64,000 bases of DNA from NCBI RefSeq assembly GCF_009676955.1, contig NZ_CP045696.1, positions 2,995,001 through 3,059,000 of the forward strand, read 5' to 3'. Positions within the stretch are counted from its first letter, which is position 1; every line of letters begins with the position of its first letter. Positions 7,816 through 16,932 of the stretch are shown one piece after another. The DNA is from Sodaliphilus pleomorphus (GTDB taxonomy: Bacteria > Bacteroidota > Bacteroidia > Bacteroidales > Muribaculaceae). The notes under the pieces are model-generated. The model ran no database searches and was not told the DNA's origin. It saw nothing but the letters and a program-made list of their open reading frames with translations. The translations under genes were made by a program, and so were the position numbers.

Positions 7816-8574
7816 ATGAAAAGTGTTAAGATACACATCAAACGTGCAGTGCGCGAGCTGCTTATCGAGCAGGCTGGGCGCTGCGAGACGGCCGCTTTCA
7901 TGCAAGGCGACCCCAGCTGGTTTATGCACCATGTGCAGGGGCAGCCCAGCCAGGAGGTGATGGCATTTGTCGCCGCCAGCCTAAGCTACGGCAACCGGGT
8001 TGCTTTCAGGCCTAAGCTGCAGCACATGCTCGACAGCTCACAGGGTGACCCATACCAGTGGTTGCGCTCGGGAGCCTTCGCCAGCACTGTGCCCGACGAC
8101 GTGTCGCGCTCCTTCTACCGGCTTCACACCTTTCACCACATGCACACGTTGCTGCGAGCCCTGCAAGCCATGTTGCGCGATTATGGCACCATGGGCGGCT
8201 ATGTGTCGTCGCAGGGTTGCACTACGGCCATGCAGGCCATTGAGTTGCTCACGGGCTACTTTGCCCAATACGACACGGGCCACCTGGTTCCGGTTAATGC
8301 CAAGTCGTCGTGCAAGCGCTTGTGCATGTTTCTGCGCTGGATGGTGCGCGACGGCTCTCCTGTCGATTTGGGAATTTGGCCATTTATCGACAAAAGCACC
8401 CTCATCATGCCGCTCGACACGCATGTGCTGCAAGAGGCCCGCAGACTGGGGCTCATAAAAACAAAGGCGGCGACAATGTCGACCGCCTTGCGACTCACCG
8501 AGCAGTTGCGCAGGGTTTTCCCCGGCGATCCGCTCAAGGCCGACTACGCGCTGTTCGGCTCTTCGGTACAATAG
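7816..8574 (+). CDS. TIGR02757 family protein (DUF2400)
   Basis: A 252-aa soluble protein of the conserved TIGR02757/DUF2400 family. Recognisable stretches are MAFVAASLSYGNR, the central CKRLCMFLRWMVRDGSPVDL with IWPFIDKSTLIMPLDTHV, and the C-terminal DPLKADYALFG. The family has a helix-hairpin-helix-glycosylase-like flavour in its second half, but no reaction is established. The ATG lies directly behind a TACCTTTG promoter box. It converges on the thioredoxin lipoprotein gene with a 23-bp gap. Confidence 0.88.
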   Translation: MKSVKIHIKRAVRELLIEQAGRCETAAFMQGDPSWFMHHVQGQPSQEVMAFVAASLSYGNRVAFRPKLQHMLDSSQGDPYQWLRSGAFASTVPDDVSRSFYRLHTFHHMHTLLRALQAMLRDYGTMGGYVSSQGCTTAMQAIELLTGYFAQYDTGHLVPVNAKSSCKRLCMFLRWMVRDGSPVDLGIWPFIDKSTLIMPLDTHVLQEARRLGLIKTKAATMSTALRLTEQLRRVFPGDPLKADYALFGSSVQ

Positions 8575-8597
8575 CTCTCACAGCATGTGCAATCCTG

Positions 8598-9092
8598 TCA
8601 TTTCAAGCAGGCTGCCAGCTGGCTGGCAAAGTCTTCGGCCGAGTCAAAGCCCTGTATGGCCTGTGGTTTCTTGCCCACCGGAGCTACCAGCACGTGCGGA
8701 ATGGCGTTGATGCCCAGGGCGCTGGCAAGTGCCTGGTTCTCGTCGACGTCGACACTGTAGAAGTCGACTTTGCCTTTATACTGGGCAGCAAGTTTATTGA
8801 GCACAGGTTTCAACTTTTGGCACGGGCCGCACCAGGTGGCGTTGAAGTCGATCACAACAGGCCGCTTGCCGGCATTGGTCCACGTGGGCTGGGTAAGATC
8901 GCCCACGGCCTTTGTCAGCTCGTCTTGGTTAATTTCGACGACCATGCTCTCGGTTGCTGTCGATGCCTCGGCGGTTTCCTCTTGGGAAGTAGCGCTGGCT
9001 TCTTGACGCCCGTTGTTGTCCTGGGCCTTGTTGCAGCTTGCCACAGCCGTTGCCAGCGCGGCAATAATCATGAAGTTCAGTAATCTTCTCAT
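8598..9092 (-). CDS. thioredoxin-fold lipoprotein
   Basis: A 164-aa protein. The start at 9092 gives a lipoprotein signal (MRRLLNFMIIAALATAVAS then Cys20), an acidic linker, and a thioredoxin domain with the active site FNATWCGPCQKLKP. The cis-Pro is in NAIPHVLV. It is predicted to be anchored in the periplasmic face of a membrane and to reduce or exchange disulfides there. An upstream in-frame extension lacks any signal peptide and was not used. It lies 62 bp downstream of the SDR gene on the same strand and may be co-transcribed. Confidence 0.9.
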   Translation of the reverse strand: MRRLLNFMIIAALATAVASCNKAQDNNGRQEASATSQEETAEASTATESMVVEINQDELTKAVGDLTQPTWTNAGKRPVVIDFNATWCGPCQKLKPVLNKLAAQYKGKVDFYSVDVDENQALASALGINAIPHVLVAPVGKKPQAIQGFDSAEDFASQLAACLK

Positions 9093-9154
9093 TATAGTTA
9101 GAATTATTGGATATAATATAGTGTAGAAATAATTTGTCAATGATAGTACAATTT

Positions 9155-9886
9155 TCATTGGTTGATAGGCATTCTCACCCACAGCCACCGTGGCAGCAGT
9201 TTCCATGCGCAAGTCACGAGGCGATATCGCCAGTCCACGACTTTTACCGCGCGTCGGGCTGTCACGGCCTTCACTATGAGTTGTGCAGTGCTGTCGCAGT
9301 GCATGAGCATGGGATATTTTCTGCCGTCGTTCAGCAAGTCGGTGTGCACAAAGCCTGGTCTTATGTCGGTAAAGGTGATGTTGAGCTTGCGCAGGCGTGA
9401 CTGCTGGTCGAGGGCCTCGATATAGGTGCTCTGCAAGGCCTTGGTGGCCGAGTAGGCCGGGGCAGGACCCAGCCCCTTGGTGCCTGCAATGCTGCTTATG
9501 GCGGCGATGTGCCCGCCACCGTGCAGGGCCATGTGCCTGTAGGCCGCGCCAATCATGCGCACAAAGCCCACAGCGTTGGTTTGCACGGTCTCAAGCTCGA
9601 TGTGCTCTTGCAGCTCCATGTTCTGGCTGCCTATGCCAGCCACATGCATGTACAGGTCGATGCCGCCCAGTCGTGCAATGAGCTCCTCGAGTTGTGCCGG
9701 GGCTTGCGGCGACGTGACGTCGATGCAAGCCGTTTCCACCTTGCCAGGTGCTATGTGCTTGAGTGCCTGCAGCCTGTCGTTACGGCGGGCTGCAATGCCG
9801 ATGTGGTATCCCCGCTCGAGCAACAAGCGGCTTATCTCAAATCCCAGGCCCGATGAGGCGCCCATTATGACTGCACGTTTTTCCAT
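9155..9886 (-). CDS. SDR family NAD(P)-dependent oxidoreductase
   Basis: A 243-aa classical short-chain dehydrogenase. The cofactor motif is GASSGLG near the N-terminus, followed by RRNDRL (favouring NADP), the helix-4 motif NAVG, the catalytic Ser in AISSIAG and YSATK (YxxxK). The C-terminus is hydrophobic and basic (RYRLVTCAWKLLPRWLW), which could touch the membrane. The substrate is unknown. A TACCTTTG box (minus, 9904-9911) lies 17 bp upstream; an ATG three codons earlier is also possible. Confidence 0.9.
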   Translation of the reverse strand: MEKRAVIMGASSGLGFEISRLLLERGYHIGIAARRNDRLQALKHIAPGKVETACIDVTSPQAPAQLEELIARLGGIDLYMHVAGIGSQNMELQEHIELETVQTNAVGFVRMIGAAYRHMALHGGGHIAAISSIAGTKGLGPAPAYSATKALQSTYIEALDQQSRLRKLNITFTDIRPGFVHTDLLNDGRKYPMLMHCDSTAQLIVKAVTARRAVKVVDWRYRLVTCAWKLLPRWLWVRMPINQ

Positions 9887-9903
9887 TTTCTGCATGTTTG
9901 AAA

Positions 9904-9911
9904 CAAAGGTA
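9904..9911 (-). promoter_or_regulatory. -7 element of the SDR gene
   Basis: Minus-strand TACCTTTG in the divergent region shared with gpmI; predicted leader of only about 12 nt. Confidence 0.55.
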
Positions 9912-9998
9912 ATCAAAAATGCGTGCTTGGCATTGTCAATAAATCACAAAAAGGCTAAAATATTGCCGACACCAATGCACTTTGTGGCTATTTTGTCG

Positions 9999-10006
9999 TA
10001 CCTTTG
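9999..10006 (+). promoter_or_regulatory. -7 element of gpmI
   Basis: TACCTTTG followed by C, 63 nt before the gpmI start; the intervening leader is AT-rich. Confidence 0.6.
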
Positions 10007-10069
10007 CACAATTGAAAATGTAGAGAAATAAAAGATTATAAAAATATATAAAGCAACATTATCACAATT

Positions 10070-11587
10070 ATGGGGAAAAAAGCATTATTAATGATCCTGG
10101 ATGGTTGGGGCATTGGCCCACACGACAAGAGCAATGCCATATGGAGCACGCCCACTCCCTACTGGGACAGCCTTTTGAAAGAATATCCCAACAGTCAGCT
10201 CAAAGCCTGCGGCGAAGACGTGGGTCTGCCCGACGGGCAGATGGGCAACAGCGAGGTGGGCCACCTCAACATAGGCGGCGGCCGCGTTGTGTATCAAGAC
10301 CTTGTAAAAATCAACAAGGCCATTGCCGATGGCTCGATACTGAAAAACAAAGAGATCGTTTCGGCTTATAGCTATGCCCAAAAGACGGGCAAGGGTTTGC
10401 ACATCATGGGTCTCACCTCGACTGGCGGCGTGCACAGCTCGCTCGCCCACCTGTTTGCCCTGTGCGACATTGCCAAGGAATACAAGCTCAAAAACGTGTA
10501 TCTGCACTGCTTCATGGACGGCCGCGACACCGATCCCGAGAGCGGCAAGGGCTTTATCAAAGACGTGGAAGAGCACTGTGCCAAGAGTGCAGGTGTGGTG
10601 GCCACTATCACAGGCCGCTACTACGCCATGGACCGCGACAAGCGCTGGAACCGCATCAAGCTGGCCTACGACCAGCTTGTGAATGGCGTGGGCAAGCAGA
10701 GCGACAACATGCAGCGTGCCATGCAGGAAAGCTACGACGAGGGCGTGACCGATGAGTTTATCAAGCCCATTGTGAACAGCACTGTCGACGGCCGCATCAA
10801 GGAGGGCGATGTGGTCATCTTCTTCAACTACCGCAACGACCGCGCCAAGGAGATAACCACCGTGCTCACCCAGCAAGACATGCCCGAGGAAGGCATGCAC
10901 ACTGTGAAGAACTTGCAGTATTACTGCATGACCCCCTACGATCCCACATTCAAGAATGTGCATGTGATCTTTGAAAAGGAAAATGTAAAAGACACCCTGG
11001 CCGAGTACTTGAGCTCCAAGGGCTTGAAGCAGCTGCACATTGCCGAGACCGAGAAATATGCACATGTCACGTTCTTCTTCAACGGTGGTCGTGAGGCACC
11101 ATTTGAGGGCGAGGACCGCATCCTCGTTCCGTCGCCCAAAGTGGCTACCTACGACCTGAAGCCCGAGATGAGCGCCTACGAGGTGAAAGACAAGCTCGTG
11201 GCTGCCATCGGGAGCGAGAAGTATGACTTTATCGTTGTCAACTATGCCAATGGCGACATGGTGGGCCACACGGGCGTCTACACTGCAATACAGAAGGCGG
11301 TGGTGGCTATCGACGACTGCGTGAAACAGACGGTGGAGGCTGCCAAGGCTGCCGGTTATGAGGTCATCATCATTGCCGACCACGGCAATGCCGACCATGC
11401 CATCAACGCCGACGGCACTCCCAACACAGCCCACTCGCTCAATCCTGTGCCATTTGTTTACATCAGCAACAACAAGAATGCCAGCGTAGAGAGTGGCCGC
11501 CTGGCCGATGTGGCTCCGTCGATCTTGAAGATCATGGGCCTCCCTCAGCCTGCCGACATGACTGGCAAGTGCCTTATTGTGGATTAA
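10070..11587 (+). CDS. gpmI: 2,3-bisphosphoglycerate-independent phosphoglycerate mutase
   Basis: A 505-aa cytoplasmic glycolytic enzyme that interconverts 3- and 2-phosphoglycerate with two manganese ions. The metal-binding start LLMILDGWG (Asp11), the phosphorylated Ser61 in [14 protein letters not shown], the substrate motifs GRDTDP and YRNDRAKE, and the C-terminal metal site ADHGNAD are all present. Length and domain order are normal for the family. It is transcribed alone from a TACCTTTG promoter and closed by a strong intrinsic terminator. Confidence 0.97.
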   Translation: MGKKALLMILDGWGIGPHDKSNAIWSTPTPYWDSLLKEYPNSQLKACGEDVGLPDGQMGNSEVGHLNIGGGRVVYQDLVKINKAIADGSILKNKEIVSAYSYAQKTGKGLHIMGLTSTGGVHSSLAHLFALCDIAKEYKLKNVYLHCFMDGRDTDPESGKGFIKDVEEHCAKSAGVVATITGRYYAMDRDKRWNRIKLAYDQLVNGVGKQSDNMQRAMQESYDEGVTDEFIKPIVNSTVDGRIKEGDVVIFFNYRNDRAKEITTVLTQQDMPEEGMHTVKNLQYYCMTPYDPTFKNVHVIFEKENVKDTLAEYLSSKGLKQLHIAETEKYAHVTFFFNGGREAPFEGEDRILVPSPKVATYDLKPEMSAYEVKDKLVAAIGSEKYDFIVVNYANGDMVGHTGVYTAIQKAVVAIDDCVKQTVEAAKAAGYEVIIIADHGNADHAINADGTPNTAHSLNPVPFVYISNNKNASVESGRLADVAPSILKIMGLPQPADMTGKCLIVD

Positions 11588-11618
11588 TTGATCTATTTCA
11601 TATACTCGTTTTTCAGCA

Positions 11619-11655
11619 ACGGCTTCACGCTTTAGCTACGTGGAGCCGTTTTTCT
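11619..11655 (+). terminator. intrinsic terminator of gpmI
   Basis: ACGGCTTCACG pairs with CGTGGAGCCGT (one G-U pair) around a 9-nt loop and is followed by five T. The stem sequence recurs almost unchanged in the terminator at 19719-19762. Confidence 0.85.
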
Positions 11656-11760
11656 TTTCACCTTGCCTGCGGCATGGCCATTTTTTTCACACACGCTCCT
11701 GTAGCTTGCAAGGCAGCGCATCGGGCTACAGTGGCGCTGTGCCTGGAAGCGTAAAATGTA

Positions 11761-11956
11761 GTATCTTTTTGCCTTGTTGTTTTATTTTCAGTTTTTTAAT
11801 AATTCATGAATAGCAAAATAAGACTATATAATTTTTTTCTGTGTGAGAAAAGCATTAAATTTGCATAGGAAAATAGGAAAATGCGAAAAACCTCTTCTTG
11901 ATTTTTCAATTACACAACTTGAAGCACTCTCGTTTCAGTTTGGGAATCTAAACGAC
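11761..11956. repeat. direct repeat copy 1 (promoter-bearing, ~196 bp)
   Basis: Matches 16701-16895 with about seven differences, including one 1-bp gap. Each copy contains TAAATTTG followed by C (11856-11863 here), a Bacteroidota -7 box. Copy 2 lies directly upstream of the 921-aa secreted protein gene and is likely its promoter. Copy 1 instead faces an intergenic region and the AraC-type regulator. The two copies bracket an accessory segment. Confidence 0.9.
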
Positions 11957-11961
11957 ATACC

Positions 11962-12054
11962 CTCGCCAAGTCGCAAAGTACGCCAAGATGCCGCAAAGAT
12001 TGTTCTTGTCGTTAGTTGAGCATAACCTTTGCGCTCTTTGCGACTTTGCGAGAG
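11962..12054. repeat. imperfect inverted repeat rich in CGCAAAG units
   Basis: The left arm near 11962-11999 (CTCGCCAAGTCGCAAAG and CCGCAAAG) is complementary to the right arm at 12027-12054 (CTTTGCG three times, then AGAG). It can form a long imperfect hairpin. Similar CGCAAAG/CTTTGCG palindromes occur in other Bacteroidota intergenic regions; no function is known to me. Confidence 0.6.
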
Positions 12055-12457
12055 GAAATTATCTATAATTGGGTAGAGAGGTCCATAACTCAAGGAAAAT
12101 AATCATAGGCAGTCTTTAAAGACTTGTGTAATACTTTGATAATTAATGTATTGTACGCATTCGCCGTAGGGTCGGGGGTTATCACCGTCCTACTGCCAAT
12201 AACGAGATTTAGAACAAATCCATATAGTTGAGAGGACTGAAACCCCCCCGCATCTATGACGGATGTGTGACGCCATAAGCTAATAATTTGCAGTTTACTT
12301 GCTTAATTTTATACCTTACATCATCATGCTACCGCACACTACTCTAATGTTAGTTGCAAACGGCTGTTGCAGCTGCCGTCTATACCATTTTCTTTCCTTC
12401 TTATAGCCTATTTTGAATAAATAGTTGTAATTTTGCGTCATACACGACGACGAAGGT
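12055..12457. other. non-coding region before the AraC-type gene
   Basis: About 400 bp with no credible gene. It contains a 14-bp perfect palindrome AGTCTTTAAAGACT (12111-12124). A -7 box TAATTTTG (12428-12435) lies 22 bp upstream of the regulator start. Nothing else was recognised. Confidence 0.5.
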
Positions 12458-14161
12458 ATGAAATACTTCAGAAAGACAAGTTTGGGTGATAATAAATGTG
12501 TGGCGATGGCACTGTCGGCACATCATCTGCTAACTGTCTGTCTGACCATCGTTCTGCTGGCCTTTGCCCCGTCGCTGACAGCCCATCCGCTGAGGGCCAC
12601 CACAACCGACATGGCAACTTATCGACGGTTGTCGGAGAAGTCGACGGCGATGCTGATGATGAAGGCCGGAAAGTTCCTCCATTCGCCGAACGGTCAGGAT
12701 AGTGCGCTGCTGTACTACACTATCGTTGCCAACCGCTACAACGACGACGGCATCGGCGACGCTGAGCGAAGGGAATGCATCACGGCCATGAACAACGCCG
12801 GATACCTCTATTATGCTTTCTACAATGACTACGACAAGGCTTACACCACTTTGCGACAGGCCCTGCAATTGGCCGCAAAGAGCGGCGACAAGTATTATGA
12901 GGCAATGATAAACCTCAACATGGCCAACATTAAGAGCGTATTCCTCGATGTGCAGGGCGACCAGCCACAATTGGCATGGGCGACGCTGCAATTATACCGC
13001 AAAGCCTTCTATCAGTCGGTGGAGATAAGAAACTGGCCGTTGGCGGTGGGGATTTTCACGAATATGCTTGATGAGAATTTCGTTGGCGAACCTTTGCTCT
13101 ATTCACAGCTAAGGAAGGATATCGCTGCTTTTAAGCGCATGCGCATTCCGGCCGGAACCCCGCTGCTCGACTTCACCAATGCAACGATAAGCTGTGTGGA
13201 AGCTATTCAGAGTCACGATTATGCCAGGGCCCTCGCTGCCACTTATGCCATGGAGCGGAATATCGAGTCGCGCGACACCCCCAAACGGTTTGCTGCCGAT
13301 GCCTTGGGACTGCGGACAAAGATTTTCAGCCTCATGCACGACGACCGGCGAGCCGTGAAAACGATGCTTGAGGGTGTCGACCTCTGTAAATCCAACCATA
13401 TCGACGACGGTCTCATGCACTTCTATCTAATGCTCAACAGGTTCTATCTTTCGCGGGGCGATAGTGCCAAGGCTCAGCGGTATCGCCTTGACTACCTCGA
13501 ATTGAAAGAAAAAATTCTCACGGAGAATAATCTTCAGAGCGTGTCGCGGTTGGAATTTCTCTACGATCTTCGTGAGGCGAACACTACCGTGGAACGGCTG
13601 ACGGAGCAGAAACACTGGTTGAATATAATCACGACCGTCATCATCGGCTTTGCCATCATCGTGAGTCTGTTGCTCGTTTTCCTCTTCCGGGGCTACCGCA
13701 GGGCCATGCGCACAAACCGCATCCTTTACCGCCACGTGCAGGACTCGCTGCACCTGGAGGAGGAAAAAACGAAATATAAGGGCTCGCGCCTCACCGACGA
13801 TGCCAAGGAACTGTTGGCCCAGCGCATCGATGCCGCGATGCAGAACACCGATGAAATCTGCAATTCTGACTTCAATCTCGACCGTCTTGCGGAGCTTGCG
13901 AACAGTAATTATAAAGAGGTGTCGCAGGTAATCAATGAACACTACGGCAAGAATTTCAAGGCCCTGCTCAACGAGTGCCGCATTCGGGAGGCCTGCCGTC
14001 GCCTTACCGATGCCAACTTCGGCCACTTGACCATTGAGGGGGTGGCCATTAGTGTGGGCATCAAGAGCCGCAGTCACTTCAACAGCTACTTCAAACAGGT
14101 GACGGGAATGTCGCCGTCGGTGTATCAGAAGATAAGCAAAGAGGAAGAAAAAGCCGATTAA
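12458..14161 (+). CDS. membrane-bound AraC-family regulator with TPR-like sensor domain
   Basis: A 567-aa protein. Residues about 20-43 form a signal anchor. Residues 50-385 are helical and TPR-like (AALLYY-type repeats such as ALLYYTIVANRYNDD and AYTTLRQALQLAAKSGD). A membrane segment follows near 386-410 (IITTVIIGFAIIVSLLLVFLF), then a C-terminal AraC DNA-binding domain with two helix-turn-helix motifs (LDRLAELANSNYKEVSQVI and GVAISVGIKSRSHFNSYFK). This is a common Bacteroidota design in which a periplasmic sensor controls a cytoplasmic activator. The likely target is the secreted protein gene 108 bp downstream. Its codon choice is less GC-biased than the chromosomal neighbours, consistent with acquisition. 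Confidence 0.88.
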   Translation: MKYFRKTSLGDNKCVAMALSAHHLLTVCLTIVLLAFAPSLTAHPLRATTTDMATYRRLSEKSTAMLMMKAGKFLHSPNGQDSALLYYTIVANRYNDDGIGDAERRECITAMNNAGYLYYAFYNDYDKAYTTLRQALQLAAKSGDKYYEAMINLNMANIKSVFLDVQGDQPQLAWATLQLYRKAFYQSVEIRNWPLAVGIFTNMLDENFVGEPLLYSQLRKDIAAFKRMRIPAGTPLLDFTNATISCVEAIQSHDYARALAATYAMERNIESRDTPKRFAADALGLRTKIFSLMHDDRRAVKTMLEGVDLCKSNHIDDGLMHFYLMLNRFYLSRGDSAKAQRYRLDYLELKEKILTENNLQSVSRLEFLYDLREANTTVERLTEQKHWLNIITTVIIGFAIIVSLLLVFLFRGYRRAMRTNRILYRHVQDSLHLEEEKTKYKGSRLTDDAKELLAQRIDAAMQNTDEICNSDFNLDRLAELANSNYKEVSQVINEHYGKNFKALLNECRIREACRRLTDANFGHLTIEGVAISVGIKSRSHFNSYFKQVTGMSPSVYQKISKEEEKAD

Positions 14162-14269
14162 AGGGTGCCAAATCATGTTTTGGCACATATAAGATGAAGA
14201 AATAAGCCCGATGCTGCTGTCTTTTCGTTACTTTTGCATCCGAAATTCGAAACAACAAAAGTTTTATTT

Positions 14270-15865
14270 ATGAAAAGAAGATTTACTTTGAACAAGCAGT
14301 TGGCAGTCCTGACCATCTTCCTGTCGGTCTGCTCGTCAGTATGGCCGCAGACCGCAAACCATGAGGTTGCCGACAACAGTCTGGCATCGATTCTGCCTGA
14401 CACCGTCATCACCAACCGCCCCGATGGCCGTGAGGTTATCTATTCGGAGTCGTCGCACAATATCTGGCAGAGCAACGGCACATTGGGTGAGGATAATATC
14501 GACCACAAAATGAAACAGATTGTCTTCGGTAACGACGGGTATGTGTACGTCCGCAACTTTATCGTCCACCTCTATGGTGTCGAGGGTTGGATTAAAGGCA
14601 TGATTGACGGCGACACCCTCCGTTTTCCACTGCCGCAGAAATACTATACGATGGGCAGCAGCTTCAGTCAACGCGACTATACTTTAATGGCCTTCGATAA
14701 GGTGCTCGTCGATGCCGGTGGCCAGATGGTCTATACGTATCAAACTGATACAACATATACGGAGATGGACTTCGTGATGCGTGACGACAGCATCATTTCC
14801 ACCGATCCGACAAAACTCATTGGTCTCGCCAATGCCACATACGGCAATACGTGGTCGCAGTTCGCTATGAGCAATGTCACTTACACAATCAACAAGGACA
14901 CTATGACACAGATGCCGGAGAACGTTACTCCCGAAACGTGGACCTTCGAGTATAAGCCAAGCTACGGTGACAGAGTGACAAGAATGGTCAGTGTTGCAAC
15001 AAAAGGTAATGAAATGTATATCAAGGGATTCAGCCAGAAGTTCCCCGATGCTGTAATCAAAGGACGTGTCGATGGCAATAAGATGGTGATACCGAACCGT
15101 CAGCTTTTGGCTCTTGACAAGAAGGATGAATATTATGCTTATCTGCTGACTTCGAGCGACACAATAGTCAAAGAGGAATCATATGGCGAGATGGTTGACA
15201 TTACGGAGCAGAAGATCCGTGATTCAATCTCCTTCGACTATGATGCCATCGACGGCACCTTAGTTTCGGCCGATAATTTGATTGATAATCACGGTACCGA
15301 TTCGCTATTCTATTATAATCTCTATAAGGCTGTGGCTTTCAACTACTTTGATCCGGTGGCTGCCACACCCGCAAAGCCGGAATGGATTGACTATTGGAGC
15401 TACGATACGAGCTCAAGTTTGTCATTCTATATCTACAGCAAGGATGAGAATGACAAGTTCATCAACCCTGACAGTCTTTATTATATCATCTACAACGATG
15501 ACCAGCCGATAACCCTGAAGGCAGCAGACTATAGCGTACTCGACAGCGATATGACCATGATTCCTTATGCTTCGGATGTGGCTTATGTCGACGGCAACTA
15601 CCATGGAATCACATTACATAATGTCAATGCCACCCGCATCGGCCTGCAGACGGTATATATTATGGGCGGTGAGACAAGAAACTCGCCGATAGTCTATTAT
15701 GGTAAGACCGACGGCATCTGCGCTGTCAAGGACAGTGAAGCAGCGAAGACAATCTATTATGACCTCTCCGGTAGGAAAACTTCAAATCCGTCGAAGGGCA
15801 TCTATGTGATGGTCGTGGAGCATGCTGATGGCTCGCGGTCGACAAGTAAAGTAATTGTCAAGTAA
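14270..15865 (+). CDS. secreted protein of unknown function with C-terminal sorting-like tail
   Basis: A 531-aa protein not recognised by function. The start at 14270 gives a signal peptide (basic KRR then TLNKQLAVLTIFLSVCSSVWPQ). The body is beta-rich and Tyr/Asp-rich with no visible catalytic motif. The end (IYYDLSGRKTSNPSKGIYVM, then a short Val/Lys-rich strand) resembles the short tails that direct proteins to the type IX secretion system or surface in Prevotella-like bacteria. A TACTTTTG box lies at 14229-14236. It follows the AraC-type regulator and has similar low-GC codon use, so the pair probably moved together. Confidence 0.75.
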   Translation: MKRRFTLNKQLAVLTIFLSVCSSVWPQTANHEVADNSLASILPDTVITNRPDGREVIYSESSHNIWQSNGTLGEDNIDHKMKQIVFGNDGYVYVRNFIVHLYGVEGWIKGMIDGDTLRFPLPQKYYTMGSSFSQRDYTLMAFDKVLVDAGGQMVYTYQTDTTYTEMDFVMRDDSIISTDPTKLIGLANATYGNTWSQFAMSNVTYTINKDTMTQMPENVTPETWTFEYKPSYGDRVTRMVSVATKGNEMYIKGFSQKFPDAVIKGRVDGNKMVIPNRQLLALDKKDEYYAYLLTSSDTIVKEESYGEMVDITEQKIRDSISFDYDAIDGTLVSADNLIDNHGTDSLFYYNLYKAVAFNYFDPVAATPAKPEWIDYWSYDTSSSLSFYIYSKDENDKFINPDSLYYIIYNDDQPITLKAADYSVLDSDMTMIPYASDVAYVDGNYHGITLHNVNATRIGLQTVYIMGGETRNSPIVYYGKTDGICAVKDSEAAKTIYYDLSGRKTSNPSKGIYVMVVEHADGSRSTSKVIVK

Positions 15866-15889
15866 CTGATTGCTAACAAGATAACGAAA

Positions 15890-15923
15890 ATGGGGAACTG
15901 CGCCTGTTGGTACAGTCCCCCAT
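15890..15923 (+). terminator. terminator-like hairpin after the secreted protein gene
   Basis: ATGGGG plus ACTG pairs with CAGT plus CCCCAT with one A-C mismatch, 25 bp after the stop codon. It is followed by an AT-rich but not T-only stretch, so termination is likely but not certain. Confidence 0.55.
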
Positions 15924-16069
15924 TAATCATATTATATTAATTGCGTTATGTGGTCTTCGAGACTTCTTCTTCCTCCTTTTGTCTTCATCCTCATTCTTAT
16001 TCAATTTGCTGGATGACAGACGTTGTGACATAGAATGTTACGGGGTTTCGTTCCACCGCTTCGTTAATC

Positions 16070-16473
16070 TTAATCGTCGTCTATCTCGCCATATAATTTG
16101 CAGACCTTTATCCACTCATTAAAATGATCCTGCAGGGGCTGGTCGAAACGTTTCAGATCCTCGCGGTGACAAGTTTATCCAAGTAGAGTTCCTTGATAAC
16201 ATCAAGCCGATGGCTGCCGTAGCTGTTGTTGTAGCGGTGTCCAACGTGACGGTCGTAGTTGTACACTCTCTTAAATATCTGGATGTAAATCTTATGCCAC
16301 GGCCCCTCGACACTCTGCCCGTTATCTTCACGGTAGGGCTCGTTAAGTTCAGCCAACGGTATTGGCTTGCTGGCAAGCCTCTGTATGCTCTTTACGAACC
16401 TCTCACACTCTTTTTCAAGTGCTCTGTGGATTAACTCCCTGCAGATGCGTCTGTCTTTCTTTGATACCTCCAT
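16070..16473 (-). pseudogene. small conserved-looking protein gene with a frameshift
   Basis: Reading from ATG at 16473 gives 106 residues starting MEVSKKDRRICRELIHRALE and ending ...LDKLVTARI. A one-base shift near 16165-16172 restores a natural continuation (EDLKRFDQPLQDHFNEWIK, then VCKLYGEIDDD and stop at 16070). The reconstructed product is about 134 aa, charged, soluble and helical. Two coding halves in adjacent frames point to a recent single-base deletion. I do not recognise a named family. It sits inside the accessory segment between the direct repeats. Confidence 0.65.
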
Positions 16474-16618
16474 AAGTATTTTCTATTTATTTATGCGGCT
16501 CCGAACGAAATCAGAATAGGCCTGGTTTTGTTTATTCTTAGTTCGATTAACCCCTGTTCGAATGGAAAGATACAATTATTCTACTGAAATTCCTCGTTTG
16601 TTCTGGAATTCTATTTTG

Positions 16619-16705
16619 GTTCGCCCGACATGGGCATAATCTAATGGGTGCAAGTCCCGAGCGTGCCCCGATAGCGGGAAGCGCATAGTCCGATGCAACG
16701 GTGTC
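16619..16705 (+). other. group II intron-like fragment
   Basis: The stretch with GCCCGACATGGGC, AATGGGTGCAAGTCCCGAGC, GCCCCGATAGCGGGAAGCGC and CAACGGTGTC follows the pattern of the 5' domain I of bacterial group II introns. No intron-encoded reverse transcriptase or domain V is nearby, so it would be a degraded remnant. The call is based on remembered pattern only. Confidence 0.4.
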
Positions 16706-16895
16706 TTTTTGTCTTGTTGTTTTATTTTTATTTTTTAATAATTCATGAATAGCAAAATAAGGCTATATAATTTTTTTCTGTGTGAGAAAAGCATTAAATT
16801 TGCATAGGAAAATAGGAAAATGCGAAAAACCTCTTCTTGATTTTTCAATTACACAACTTGAAGCACTCCCATTTCAGTTTGGGAATCTAAACGAC
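16701..16895. repeat. direct repeat copy 2 (promoter-bearing, ~195 bp)
   Basis: Partner of 11761-11956. Contains TAAATTTG at 16795-16802, a -7 box ~130 bp upstream of the 921-aa protein start. It shares its leftmost bases with the end of the intron-like fragment. Confidence 0.9.
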
Positions 16896-16932
16896 TTTTG
16901 TTTTGCATTTTAAACATAAATTCAACATAGCT

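Noticed and set aside
10088-11434. 448-codon minus-strand frame opposite gpmI
   Set aside because: Antisense to a complete, conserved enzyme; composition is the mirror of gpmI codons.
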